NCBI RefSeq assembly: GCF_010692745.1
Contig: NZ_JAAHTB010000001.1
Span: 248,001 to 312,000 of the forward strand
DNA length: 64,000 bases
Direction: 5' to 3'
DNA from: Methylobacterium sp. BTF04
GTDB lineage: Bacteria; Pseudomonadota; Alphaproteobacteria; Rhizobiales; Beijerinckiaceae
Shown here: positions 53,625 through 62,505 of the stretch, in pieces
How positions within the stretch are numbered: the first letter of the stretch is position 1
How the letters are laid out: every line of letters starts with the position of its first letter
The notes under the pieces: generated by a model
Databases searched by the model: none
What the model saw: only the letters and a program-made list of their open reading frames with translations
What the model was told of the DNA's origin: nothing
Program-made: the position numbers and the translations under genes

Positions 53625-54971
53625 TCAGGCCGTCAGCCGCGCCAGCACCGCGTCGCGGCCGATGAGTGGCAGCAGGCCGGCGAGATCGGGCCCGTGCTCG
53701 AGCCCGGTAAGGGCGAGGCGCAGCGGCATGAACAGGGCCTTGCCCTTAGTGCCGGTCTCGGCCTTCACCGCACCCGTCCAGGCCTTCCACGTCTCCGCGT
53801 CCCAGGGCTCGGACGGCAGCAATGCGGCGGCGGCGGCGATGAAGCCGGCATCCGGGATCACCGGCTCCACAGGGCCGGCGACCACTCGCCACCAGTCGCC
53901 GGCTTCGGCAACCTTGGCGAGGTTCGGCCGGACCGCCATCCAGAACGCCTCCGCCCGCTCGGGCGGCACGCCCTGCGCTGCGAGTCGGTCGCTCACTTCA
54001 GTGAACGGCATCGCATGGACGAGGCGGGCGTTGAGGCCGTCGAGCTCGTGCGGATCGAACTTGGCGGGCGCGCGTGAGATGTGGGCGAGGTCGACCAGAC
54101 CGGCGAGTTCGTCCAGTGAGGCCACCGCCCGCACCGCCTCGGCCGAGCCGGTGAGCACCGCGAGCGAGCGCACGGCGCCGGGCTCGTAGCCGGCTTCGCG
54201 CAGGCCCCGCAGGGAGAGGTGGCCGAGGCGCTTCGACAGGCCCTCGCCATCCGCCGTGGTCAGGAGGTTGTGGTGGCCGAACACCGGCACCGGCTGCCCG
54301 AGCGCTTCGAAGATCTGCACCTGCACGCCGGTATTGGTGACGTGGTCCTCGCCGCGGATGACGTGGGTGATCCCCATCTCGGCATCGTCCACCACGGAGG
54401 GCAGCGTGTAGAGGTAGCTGCCATCGGCACGGATCAGCACCGGATCTGAGAGCGAGGCGCAATCGACATGCGCCTTGCCGCGCACGAGGTCGTCCCATTC
54501 GACGGTGCGGGCCTCGAGCTTGAACCGCCAATGCGGCGTGCGCCCCTCGGCGTGCAGGGCGGCGCGGTCGGCTTCGGTGAGGTCGAGGGCGGCGCGATCG
54601 TAGATCGGCGGCATTCCACGCCCGAGCTGGCGCCGCCGGCGGCGCTCCAGCTCCTCCTGCGTCTCGTAGCAGGGGTAGAGCCGGCCGATAGCCTTGAGCT
54701 GCGCTGCCGCCGCATCGTGGATCGCCACCCGGTCGGACTGGCGCGCGAACAGGTCGGGCACGATGCCGAGCCAGGCGAGGTCCTGTGCGACGGCCTCGGC
54801 GAATTCCGCCGTGGAGCGCTCGCGGTCGGTGTCGTCGAGGCGCAGCAGGAAGCGGCCGCCGCGCGCGCGGGCGAACAGCGCATTGAGCAAGGCCGGCCGG
54901 GCATTGCCGATATGCAGGTAGCCGGTGGGGGAGGGCGCGAAGCGCACCAGGGGGGGCGTGTCCGAAGTCAT
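53625..54971 (-). CDS. gltX: glutamyl-tRNA synthetase
   Basis: 448 residues. Class I signatures: [20 protein letters not shown] (HIGH as HIGN) and [13 protein letters not shown] (KMSKS equivalent). [21 protein letters not shown] is the typical middle motif. Alphaproteobacteria often have two GluRS enzymes; this one looks like the shorter, second-type protein, and discriminating or misacylating tRNA specificity cannot be read from sequence. It converges on pbpC with seven bases between stops and no terminator. Confidence 0.93.
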   Translation of the reverse strand: MTSDTPPLVRFAPSPTGYLHIGNARPALLNALFARARGGRFLLRLDDTDRERSTAEFAEAVAQDLAWLGIVPDLFARQSDRVAIHDAAAAQLKAIGRLYPCYETQEELERRRRRQLGRGMPPIYDRAALDLTEADRAALHAEGRTPHWRFKLEARTVEWDDLVRGKAHVDCASLSDPVLIRADGSYLYTLPSVVDDAEMGITHVIRGEDHVTNTGVQVQIFEALGQPVPVFGHHNLLTTADGEGLSKRLGHLSLRGLREAGYEPGAVRSLAVLTGSAEAVRAVASLDELAGLVDLAHISRAPAKFDPHELDGLNARLVHAMPFTEVSDRLAAQGVPPERAEAFWMAVRPNLAKVAEAGDWWRVVAGPVEPVIPDAGFIAAAAALLPSEPWDAETWKAWTGAVKAETGTKGKALFMPLRLALTGLEHGPDLAGLLPLIGRDAVLARLTA

Positions 54972-55011
54972 GCCCGCCCTCTAGACCATTTCTTCCGGCG
55001 AGGGGATGGGG

Positions 55012-56154
55012 TCAGCCGCGGGTGCCCCAGCGGGTGCCCATCCGGCTCGGCAGCGTGGCATCGGGGCCGAGGGCCGGACCGCTCGGCTTGGCCGGCTTGT
55101 AGGGCTCGGGTGCCAGGGTTTCGGGCACCTCGCTCTCGGACGGGCCTTCGGGCTTGGAGAACTGTCCGGCCTTGCGGAAGCGCCAGAGATAACCCGGCAC
55201 CACCGCCTCCATGGCGGTGGGCCGCAGGCCGATGCCCTCCAGGGTCCGCCCTTCCGCCTTGGCCGCCTCGGAGACGACGTTGTCGTTCTGCAGCAACGTC
55301 ACCTGGTCGCGAGTGAGCTTCAGCGACGCCGGCAGCAGGCCGAGGGTCAGTGTATCGACGATCTCCAGCGCGCGGGCCTGGAGCATCGCGGCCGGGCGCG
55401 GCAGGTCGAGCACCGTACGTTTGCGCAAGGTGACCTTGAGCATGTAGCGCACCAGGGCATCGAGGGTTTCGACTTCGGGCCCACCGAGTTCGTAGATCTT
55501 GCCCGCCGGCACGCGGCCCTCCACCGCGCGGGCCACCGCCTCGGCGACGTCGGCGACGTAGACCGGCTGGAACCGGCTCTGCGCACCCGCCAGCGGCAGC
55601 ACCGGCAGTGCGCGGGCGAGGGAGGCGAAGCGGTTGAAGAAGCTGTCGCCGGGGCCGAAGACCAGCGAGGGGCGCAGAATCACCGCATCCCCGCCGGCCT
55701 CGAACACGCGGGCCTCGCCCTGGGCCTTGGTGCGGGCATAGACCGAGGCCGAATGGGCATCGGCGCCGATGGCCGAGACGTGGACGAGGGGGGCTCCGAT
55801 GGCGGCGGCCGCCCGCGCGATCTCGCCGGCCCCGTCCGCCTGCAGCTTGAGGAAGCTCTGCTTGCCGGTCTCCTGCAGGATGCCGACGAGGTTGACCACC
55901 ACGTCCGAGCCCTCCACCGCGCGGACGATGGAGTCTGGATAGCGCAGGTTCGCCTGCACGGCGACGATCTGGCCGACGCGGCCCAGGGGCTGCAGGAACA
56001 GCGAGAGGTCCGGCCGGCGCACGGCCACGCGGATACGGTAGCCGCGCTTGGCCAGCGCCCGCACCACGTGGCGCCCGAGAAATCCCGAGCCGCCGAATAC
56101 GGTGACGAGCTGGGCATCGGGGCGGGTGAGGGGGAGGGTCTCGAAGCCGGTCAT
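55012..56154 (-). CDS. complex I NDUFA9-family NAD-dependent epimerase-like protein
   Basis: 380 residues, an extended SDR. VTVFGGSGFLGRHVVRALAKRGYRIRVAVR is the NAD(P)-binding Rossmann motif (here split), followed by VVVNLVGILQETGKQSF, HVSAIGADAHSASVYARTKAQGE (YxxxK-like) and FGPGDSFFNRFA. It matches the NDUFA9/complex I accessory group, thought to bind NADPH or lipids at complex I. A variable Pro/Glu-rich tail ends the protein. ATG 56154 gives the expected N-terminus. Confidence 0.9.
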   Translation of the reverse strand: MTGFETLPLTRPDAQLVTVFGGSGFLGRHVVRALAKRGYRIRVAVRRPDLSLFLQPLGRVGQIVAVQANLRYPDSIVRAVEGSDVVVNLVGILQETGKQSFLKLQADGAGEIARAAAAIGAPLVHVSAIGADAHSASVYARTKAQGEARVFEAGGDAVILRPSLVFGPGDSFFNRFASLARALPVLPLAGAQSRFQPVYVADVAEAVARAVEGRVPAGKIYELGGPEVETLDALVRYMLKVTLRKRTVLDLPRPAAMLQARALEIVDTLTLGLLPASLKLTRDQVTLLQNDNVVSEAAKAEGRTLEGIGLRPTAMEAVVPGYLWRFRKAGQFSKPEGPSESEVPETLAPEPYKPAKPSGPALGPDATLPSRMGTRWGTRG

Positions 56155-56348
56155 CGCTCAAGGTCTCGAAAAGCGGCCCCGATGCGCCCTGCCGTGTCCC
56201 CGATCGGGGCACGGGTCCGCACCGGTCCTTGCCTGATGCCGGCCTGGTACGACCGACGCGCCTTATCTAGAGCAGAACGTGCCCGCGCGGGAGCGGCGCA
56301 TTTCCAGAAAATGCGACAGGTACGGCTCGATCGTCGAGCCGGCACCCT

Positions 56349-57065
56349 TCAGGATAACCGACTCGGCGTCTCCTGCCCGATCGCGGGGTGGCGCCGGCTC
56401 AGGCCCTTGTGGACGTGGACCATCAGGGCGATGCCGAACAGCGGCGTCAGCAGGTTGAGCACCGGCACCACCATGAGGCCGGCGAGCAGCGCGCCCGCCG
56501 CCATGGTGGTGAAACCGTAGTGCCGCCGCATGGCGCCGGCCTCCGGCATCGGCCGGAAGCGACCGGCGGCGAGTTCGAAATACTCGCGCGACAGCAGGTA
56601 GGCGTTGGCGCCGAAGAACGCGATGAGGTTCACTCCGGGCACGAAGAACAGGATCAGCGCCACCAGGTTCACCAGCAGCGCGAGGCCGGCAAAGCGCAGC
56701 GCGTAGAGCATCGCCTTTCCGAGCGGCAGGGCGATGCCCGGCGCATCGTTGGGAAAGTCGGTGCGCTCGACGATCTCGGCCGCGTCGTCGAGGAAGTAGC
56801 CCGCCACGAGGATCGACACGGCCGGCATCACGTAGGCAAGGCCGACGAACAGCCCGGCCCCGGCGAAGAACACCGCCAGGGTGTCGAGGAAGGGATAATC
56901 CACCGAGAGGTGATGGTTCGACAGGAACCAGCCGATCGCCTTGGTCAGCGCGAACCAGATCACCACCAGGAGTCCGAGGGTGAGCGCCAGCGATTTCCAC
57001 AAGATGGCGCGCAAGGGCGGCGAGAACACCTGTCGGAGGGCGGCGAAGGCGGCCTGGATGAGCAT
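56349..57065 (-). CDS. EI24/CysZ-like membrane protein
   Basis: 238 residues with about four to five membrane segments. MLIQAAFAALRQVFSPPLRAILWKSLALTLGLLVVIWFAL opens the family pattern (in parts), with TDFPNDAPGIALPLGKAMLYALRF, LILFFVPGVNLIAFFGANAYLLSREYFELAAGR and LLTPLFGIALMVHVHKGL. CysZ relatives transport sulfate, but many EI24 proteins have unknown roles. ATG 57065 was chosen; the longer open frame (to 57869) is Arg/Pro-rich and overlaps the divergent amine oxidase. Confidence 0.88.
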   Translation of the reverse strand: MLIQAAFAALRQVFSPPLRAILWKSLALTLGLLVVIWFALTKAIGWFLSNHHLSVDYPFLDTLAVFFAGAGLFVGLAYVMPAVSILVAGYFLDDAAEIVERTDFPNDAPGIALPLGKAMLYALRFAGLALLVNLVALILFFVPGVNLIAFFGANAYLLSREYFELAAGRFRPMPEAGAMRRHYGFTTMAAGALLAGLMVVPVLNLLTPLFGIALMVHVHKGLSRRHPAIGQETPSRLS

Positions 57066-57282
57066 GCCGTTCGATCCTGTCGTCTCAGCGGAAAGCCTGC
57101 GGGCGCCGCCCCCGCGCGCCCCGTCGACCCGAGGTTCTGGCGATGCCGGCGGGCGAGCGCAAGTCCGGGGCGTGCGGATCGCCCACCGCCACTGGTGCAG
57201 GTGTCGCCCGGCGCCGCTCTCTGGTAGGTCGGCCTCCACCCCGAGGACCGGTACGAGACCGCTGCCCATGAGGACCCCAGCC

Positions 57283-58596
57283 ATGCGGATTGCCGCGACG
57301 CGTCCCGAGCATGAGCGCCTGCCGCCGAGTATCGCGCCGCGCCTGGCTCCGCTGCCGGCGGACCCGGAGGTGGTCGTGGTGGGTGCGGGGGCTGCTGGAA
57401 TCGCGGCGGCGCGCCACCTCGTCGCATCCGGCCTACGGGTCGCGGTGCTCGAAGCGCGCCCCCGGGTGGGCGGACGGGTGGTGACGGCACATCTGCGCGG
57501 CCACGCGATCGATCTCGGCGCGCATTGGCTGCATGCGGGGCCGATCAACCCGCTGGTGCAGCTCGGTGCGGAGCGGGGCGAACCCCTGCGCATCGCCGCG
57601 CAGGAAAGCCACGTCTTCGTAGCGGGCCGGCCCGGCCGGCCGGCCGAGCAGGCCGCCCTCGGCCGCGCCTTCGCCATCGCCGACCGGGCCATGAGCAACC
57701 AGGCCGGCTGGGATGCGCCCGATCGGCCGGCAGCGAGCGCCCTGCCGCCGGGGCTCGGGCCCTGGGGCCGACGGGTCGCGCTGGTGCACGGCCTCGTCTC
57801 GGGCCGACCGCTCGAAGAGGTGTCGCTGCAGGACTTCCCCAGCATGGAATACGGCGACAACCGTTTCATCGCCGGGGGCTATGGCGGCTACCTCGCCCGC
57901 CTGGCGCAAGGACTGCCGATCGCCCTCGCCACCCCGGTGACGCGGATCGATTGGTCCGGCCCCGGCGTCGCCGTCGAGATCGCTTCAGGCGTAATTCTGC
58001 GGGCCAGGGCGGTGATCGTGACGATCCCCACCATGGCGATGCGCGCCCAAGCCTTGTTCCAGCCGGTCCTTCCCGCCGCGATGGCCCAGGCGATCGACGG
58101 GTTCAGCACCGGCATCTACGAGCATGTGGTGCTGCATTGGCCGTCGAGCCCGTTCCGCGGGGCGGACCGAATCGCCAGCGTGATCGGCGGGCGCCACCGG
58201 CCACCGGGCCTGCTCACCCGCGTCGACGGCACGCCGTTCCATTATTACGAACTCGATGCGCCCACGGCTGCTGCCCTCGATGCCCGGGCGGTCGGGCCGG
58301 ACGGTGCCCGGCGTCTCGTCCGGACGGCGCTCGCCGCGCATTTCGGGCACCGGGCCCTGCACGACCTCACGATCCCCATCGTCAGCGAGTGGCGGCACGA
58401 TCCGTGGTCGAAGGGATCGTGGGCGGTGGTGCCGCCCGGCCATGCCGGGGCGCGCCAGACCCTTCAGGCGGATGTGGACGGTAAGATCTGGTTTGCCGGC
58501 GAAGCGTTGTCGCGCCTGCAATGGGGCACGGCCGGCGGCGCCTATGCCGAGGGGCTGCGGGCCGCAGAGGCCGTCGCGGACACCCTCACAGCCTAG
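57283..58596 (+). CDS. FAD-dependent amine oxidase
   Basis: 437 residues. The dinucleotide motif VVVGAGAAGIAAARHLVASGLRV ... EARPRVGGRV is at about 30-65, with the FAD-attaching-type GGRVVTAHLRGHAIDLGAHWLH nearby. The C-terminal FAD segment is KIWFAGEALSRLQWGTAGGAYAEGLRAAEAV. Members oxidise primary or polyamine amines or act as putrescine/spermine oxidases; the substrate is unknown. ATG 57283 has GAGG at nine bases; ATG 57268 adds five residues. Divergent from the EI24 gene. Confidence 0.9.
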   Translation: MRIAATRPEHERLPPSIAPRLAPLPADPEVVVVGAGAAGIAAARHLVASGLRVAVLEARPRVGGRVVTAHLRGHAIDLGAHWLHAGPINPLVQLGAERGEPLRIAAQESHVFVAGRPGRPAEQAALGRAFAIADRAMSNQAGWDAPDRPAASALPPGLGPWGRRVALVHGLVSGRPLEEVSLQDFPSMEYGDNRFIAGGYGGYLARLAQGLPIALATPVTRIDWSGPGVAVEIASGVILRARAVIVTIPTMAMRAQALFQPVLPAAMAQAIDGFSTGIYEHVVLHWPSSPFRGADRIASVIGGRHRPPGLLTRVDGTPFHYYELDAPTAAALDARAVGPDGARRLVRTALAAHFGHRALHDLTIPIVSEWRHDPWSKGSWAVVPPGHAGARQTLQADVDGKIWFAGEALSRLQWGTAGGAYAEGLRAAEAVADTLTA

Positions 58597-58632
58597 GCGC
58601 GGAACGAGGCCGCCGCGGCCGCGAACACGGAT

Positions 58633-59079
58633 TCAGTTGATGCTATCGGCCATCCGCTCGACGGCGAGATCGGCCACGACGGCGCGGCGCTCGGCCTCGT
58701 CCTCGGCCAGACGATGGACGTGCATCTCGGTGGCGCCCTGGTGGCGGGCGCGGGCGATCCAATTGCGGGCCAGGCGCTCGCGCGGGCTCTCGCCGGCAGT
58801 CGCCACGGAAATGAGCTCGCCGATCCCGGCCGCATCGCGACGGACGGCGATCACCACCGCCTCGCCCATGTCGTCGAGTTCGAGCTCGGCCAGATCGTGG
58901 ATGCCGACGACGTAGCGCCGGCCCGAACGGCCGCGCCAGGCGCTGAGCACCAAGGCGGGCGTGCCCCGCAATCCGGCGGTGGTCCTCAGGCGTTCCTCGT
59001 GCACTTGCCGTCTCCGTGCTCGATCGTCCGTCCGGTCGCAGAGTGCGACCGCCCAGGACAGCGTTCTCTTGTTCGCCAT
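58633..59079 (-). CDS. conserved-looking hypothetical protein
   Basis: 148 residues: MANKRTLSWAVALCDRTDDRARRR, then ALVLSAWRGRSGRRYVVGIHDL, DDMGEAVVIAVRRDAAG and a helical C-terminus. The mix of strands and helices suggests a small folded cytoplasmic protein; no motif was recognised. Its upstream region carries a DnaA-box-like sequence and an AT-rich stretch (TTCCAGAATAATCTTAAC). Confidence 0.6.
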   Translation of the reverse strand: MANKRTLSWAVALCDRTDDRARRRQVHEERLRTTAGLRGTPALVLSAWRGRSGRRYVVGIHDLAELELDDMGEAVVIAVRRDAAGIGELISVATAGESPRERLARNWIARARHQGATEMHVHRLAEDEAERRAVVADLAVERMADSIN

Positions 59080-59157
59080 TTGTTCCAGAATAATCTTAAC
59101 GGTTCGTTGGCGTCAAGAACGACGCCGTTCTGGTTCCGGCGGAGAGAACGAATCGAG

Positions 59158-59166
59158 TTATCCACA
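59158..59166. promoter_or_regulatory. perfect DnaA box
   Basis: TTATCCACA is an exact match to the strong DnaA box, followed 12 bases later by a weaker TCCACA-containing sequence (CAGTCCACA). They lie in the 113-base gap upstream of the hypothetical gene and downstream of plsC. DnaA may act on this gene, or the site may be incidental. Confidence 0.5.
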
Positions 59167-59192
59167 AGCAGTCCACAGGCGGCCGGCCCCGC

Positions 59193-59978
59193 TCAGGCGG
59201 TGCGCGAGCGATCCCGGTCGGAGGCCGGCTCGGACTCGGGCAGCGCGAGGCCACGGGCGGTGAGATCGGCACGGCCGGCGGCCAGCAACAGGTTAGAGGC
59301 GGTCTCGATTCGGTCCTGGACCACGTCGAGGAACCGCGTGCGGTCGAGGCCGTGCGGGATCGACGGCAGGAACTCGATGATCGTCGTGCCGGGGCGGCGC
59401 ACGAGGCTCCGGCGCGGCCAGTGCAAACCGGTATCGAGCGCGACGGGCACGCAGGGCACTCCGAGGGCGGCGTACAGATGGGTGATGCCGAGCTTGTAGG
59501 CCGGCTTCGCGCCGGGGGCACGGCGGGTGCCCTCGGGGAAGATGATGAGCTGGCGGCCATTGCGGATGGCCTCGGCGGCGGCCTCGTTCATCGCCCCCAT
59601 GGCGCGCGCGCCCTTCGCACGGTCGATGGCGACCATGCCGGAGCGCGAGAGGTACCAGCCGATGAGCGGGATCCAGAGGAGTTCGCGCTTGAGGATGTAG
59701 GCGAAGTCCGGAAACACCGTGACGAGGGCGAGCGTCTCCAGGGCCGACTGGTGCTTGGCCGCCACCAGCACCGCGCCGGGGGGGATGGTCTCCAGGCCGC
59801 GGAACTCGACGGTGATGCCGCCGATCACCCGCAGCAGCCACAGGGTGATGCGACCCCACATCTGCGCCAGCCGGATCACGCCGCGGCGGGAGACCAGAGT
59901 CGGCAATCCGCCCACCGCGATGAGCGTGGTGACGCAATAGAACGCGATGTTGAACGCAATGGAACGGACGATGAGCAT
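59193..59978 (-). CDS. plsC: 1-acyl-sn-glycerol-3-phosphate acyltransferase
   Basis: 261 residues with an N-terminal membrane segment (IAFNIAFYCVTTLIAVGGLP), the acyltransferase motif KHQSALET (His-x4-Glu rather than the usual His-x4-Asp), FPEGTRRAPG (motif III) and VPVALDTGLHWPR. The enzyme makes phosphatidic acid from lysophosphatidic acid. ATG 59978 (MLIVRSIAFNI) fits the family; 25 upstream in-frame residues are unrelated. Confidence 0.93.
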   Translation of the reverse strand: MLIVRSIAFNIAFYCVTTLIAVGGLPTLVSRRGVIRLAQMWGRITLWLLRVIGGITVEFRGLETIPPGAVLVAAKHQSALETLALVTVFPDFAYILKRELLWIPLIGWYLSRSGMVAIDRAKGARAMGAMNEAAAEAIRNGRQLIIFPEGTRRAPGAKPAYKLGITHLYAALGVPCVPVALDTGLHWPRRSLVRRPGTTIIEFLPSIPHGLDRTRFLDVVQDRIETASNLLLAAGRADLTARGLALPESEPASDRDRSRTA

Positions 59979-60090
59979 CGGCAACCCGGATGATGCGCCC
60001 GCAACCGCGCGCGACCCGTGTTCCGTGTAGCGCGGGCCGTTCGGTCGCACCATCCGCCGGGACGCGGAGCAGGCGACGCCCCGCGCAGCG

Positions 60091-61845
60091 TCAATAGCCT
60101 TCGGCGAGGGTTCCGCGTTGGCGCGGATCGGCGGCGCCGGCGAGAAGTCCGTCCGCCGCCATCACGGAGTTGGCCGAGCCGGAGGTCGATCCGACCACGA
60201 CCTTGTGGCCGCGGGCCCGCAGCAGCGCGATCGTATCGGGGGAGAGGCCCTCCTCCGCCATCAGCGCGTCGGGCCGCCACTGGTGGTGGATGCGGGGCGC
60301 CGCCACGGCCTCGGCGAGATTCATCCGGAAATCGAGCACGTTGACGATGACCTGCAGCACCGTGGAGATGATGCGGCTGCCGCCGGGACTGCCAGTGACG
60401 AGGATGAGCCGATCACCCTCGAACACGAAGGCGGGAGTCATCGACGACAGCGGGCGGGCGCCGGGCGCCACGGCGTTGGCCTCCCCGCCGACGAGGCCGT
60501 AGGCGTTCTGGGCGCCGGTCTTGGCGGAGAAGTCATCCATCTCGTTGTTGAGGAGAACGCCGGTGCCCTCCGCCACGAGGCCGAGGCCGTAGGAGAAGTT
60601 CAGGGTCGTGGTGTTGGAAACCGCGTTGCCGTCCCCGTCCACGACCGAGAAATGCGTGGTCTGGTCGGATTCGTAAGGGAGCGGATCGCCGGCCTTGATC
60701 GCATCGGCTGGACGGGCGTGAGCCGGGTCGATGGCCGCCCGCAGGGTCTCGGCGTAGGGCTTGGCGGTGAGGCCCTCCACCGGCACGTGGGTGCGGGCCG
60801 GGTCGCCGAGCCAGGTGGCGCGGTCGGCATAGGCCGGCTTCATCGCCTCGGCCAGGGTATGGATCGCATCGGCGCTGCCGGCCCCCATGCGGGCGAGATC
60901 GAAGCCCTCCAGGATGTTCAGGATTTCGATGAGGTGGATGCCGCCCGAACTCGGCGGCGGCATCGAGACGATGGCATGGCCCCGATAGGTGCCGCGCACC
61001 GGCTCGCGGACCACCGGCCGGTAGGCGGCGAGATCGCCGGCCTGCATCACGCCGCCGGCCTGCATCACGCCGCCGGCCTCGCGCACGGCCGCCGCGATGC
61101 GCTCGGCGATGGGGCCAGCGTAGAAGGCGTCGGGCCCGAAGGTGGCGATCGCCTTCAGGGTGCCGGCGAGGTCGGACTGGACGAGGCGCTCGCCCCGCGC
61201 CAGCGGCCGATCGCCGGCAAAGAAGATCGCCCGGCTCGATGGCCAGCGCCCGAGGAGGCCGGCGGCGCGGGGCAGGGAATCGGCCAAACCGCCATCGACG
61301 GCGATGCCGTCGCGGGCCAGCGCCTCCGCCGGGGCGATGAGCTGGGCCAGGGTCAGCCGGCCCGAGCCGTAGAGGCGGTGTGCTTCGGCCAGCCCCCGCA
61401 CGGTGCCGGGTACGCCGACCGCCTTGCCGCTGCGGGTGGAGGCGGCCCTGTCGGGCTCGCCTTTGGCATCGAGGAACATGTCGGGTGTGGCCGCGACCGG
61501 TGCGGTCTCGCGATAATCGATCGCCACGCTCTCGTGGTCTTCGGCGTGGTGGATCAGCATGAAGCCGCCGCCGCCGAGATTGCCCGCCCGCGGCAGGGTC
61601 ACGGCCAACGCGAAGCCGACCGCGACGGCGGCATCGACGGCGTTGCCACCGGCCTTGAGGATGTCGACCCCGATGCGGGTGGCCCGCGCCTCCTGCGACG
61701 AGACCATGCCGTGGGCCGCGATCACCGGCAGCAGGCGGGCATCGTCGGCCTGGATCGGCGGCAGCTCGGCCACGCCTTCTGCGAAGCAGGGCGGGCTCAG
61801 CGCGATGAGCAGTGACAGGGCGATCGGAAGCGAGCGGCTGCGCAT
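60091..61845 (-). CDS. ggt: gamma-glutamyltransferase
   Basis: 584 residues with a signal peptide (LPIALSLLIALSPPCFA). Typical motifs: VDAAVAVGFALAVTLPRAGNLGGGGFML, the autoprocessing threonine in QTTHFSVVDGDGNAVSNTTTLN, LNNEMDDFS, and TGSPGGSRIIST. The precursor cleaves itself before the threonine of TTHFS to form two subunits and hydrolyses or transfers gamma-glutamyl groups, such as from glutathione, in the periplasm. A perfect 18-bp tandem duplication adds six residues (GGVMQA). It immediately follows the upstream membrane protein gene. Confidence 0.94.
   Translation of the reverse strand: MRSRSLPIALSLLIALSPPCFAEGVAELPPIQADDARLLPVIAAHGMVSSQEARATRIGVDILKAGGNAVDAAVAVGFALAVTLPRAGNLGGGGFMLIHHAEDHESVAIDYRETAPVAATPDMFLDAKGEPDRAASTRSGKAVGVPGTVRGLAEAHRLYGSGRLTLAQLIAPAEALARDGIAVDGGLADSLPRAAGLLGRWPSSRAIFFAGDRPLARGERLVQSDLAGTLKAIATFGPDAFYAGPIAERIAAAVREAGGVMQAGGVMQAGDLAAYRPVVREPVRGTYRGHAIVSMPPPSSGGIHLIEILNILEGFDLARMGAGSADAIHTLAEAMKPAYADRATWLGDPARTHVPVEGLTAKPYAETLRAAIDPAHARPADAIKAGDPLPYESDQTTHFSVVDGDGNAVSNTTTLNFSYGLGLVAEGTGVLLNNEMDDFSAKTGAQNAYGLVGGEANAVAPGARPLSSMTPAFVFEGDRLILVTGSPGGSRIISTVLQVIVNVLDFRMNLAEAVAAPRIHHQWRPDALMAEEGLSPDTIALLRARGHKVVVGSTSGSANSVMAADGLLAGAADPRQRGTLAEGY
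61041..61076 (-). repeat. 18-bp in-frame tandem duplication in ggt
   Basis: CCTGCATCACGCCGCCGG occurs twice head to tail (61041-61058 and 61059-61076). On the coding strand it repeats the residues GGVMQA, giving GGVMQAGGVMQAGDL. The perfect identity suggests a recent slippage event in a surface loop. Confidence 0.95.
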
Positions 61846-62337
61846 TCACACGGCTCCGTGGCGATGGTCCCGGCGGCCGGCGATCAGCCAATAGATCAGG
61901 CCGGACGCCGCCCCGGTGAGAAACAGGATCGCGGTGATGCGGCCTTCGAGACCCAGCGCCGCAACGCTCCCGCCGGTGCGCGCCGCGCCGCGCGCGAGCC
62001 AGGGCACCAGGGCGGTGAGAAGGCCGGTACCGGCGCCGTACCATATGGCGGAGCGCCAATTCAGTGTCTCGCCGAGAACAGCGATCAGGACCGGTGGCAC
62101 CACCAAGAGCACGAACAGGGCGCGGGCGAAGGCGACCCCCGCGAACAGCAGCGTCTCCGGGCCGATGCCCGAGGCGAGATCGTTCAATCCCGAGAACAGG
62201 CCCACCAGTCCGAGCTGGCCGAGCACCTCCCGCGAGACCGGATCGAGAAGCGCCCCGAGGCCGAGGATCGCGGCGCCGCACGGGATCGCCAGCAGAAGCG
62301 CGAGGCTTCCGACGAAGAGGCGACCGATAAACCTCAT
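61846..62337 (-). CDS. small membrane protein upstream of ggt, function unknown
   Basis: 163 residues with about four hydrophobic segments: FIGRLFVGSLALLLAIPCGA, LLFAGVAFARALFVLLVVPPVLIAVLG (in part), AIWYGAGTGLLTALVPWL and ITAILFLTGAASGLIYWLIAG. No recognised domain. ATG 62337 (MRFIGRLFV) begins the first span; longer forms are unlikely. The stop (TGA) is directly followed by the ggt ATG, so the two are cotranscribed. Confidence 0.7.
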   Translation of the reverse strand: MRFIGRLFVGSLALLLAIPCGAAILGLGALLDPVSREVLGQLGLVGLFSGLNDLASGIGPETLLFAGVAFARALFVLLVVPPVLIAVLGETLNWRSAIWYGAGTGLLTALVPWLARGAARTGGSVAALGLEGRITAILFLTGAASGLIYWLIAGRRDHRHGAV

Positions 62338-62398
62338 GCGGATGGTCTCATGGCGAATGCGGATGATCGCAGCGGAGCGGGGGCGCGGTGCAAGCCAT

Positions 62399-62424
62399 AG
62401 GGCCGGTCCGACAGGGTCGGCCCT
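62399..62424. terminator. hairpin between rlmN and the small membrane protein gene
   Basis: An 11-bp stem with two G-U pairs (AGGGCCGGTCC / GGGTCGGCCCT) and a 4-base loop lies in the 168-base gap after the rlmN stop. The T-rich side (TTTCATTT) is on the plus strand, so it is not a perfect terminator for the minus-strand rlmN. Confidence 0.5.
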
Positions 62425-62505
62425 TTCATTTGCCATCGCCCCCTTCTGGAAGGAGACGGCTCCAGGCGTGGCTCAGTCTTCCGAACTGCGCCTGCGAAGA
62501 CCCGA

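Noticed and set aside
56993..57001. ATTTCCACA resembling a DnaA box
   Set aside because: One mismatch, single copy, and inside the EI24-like coding sequence.
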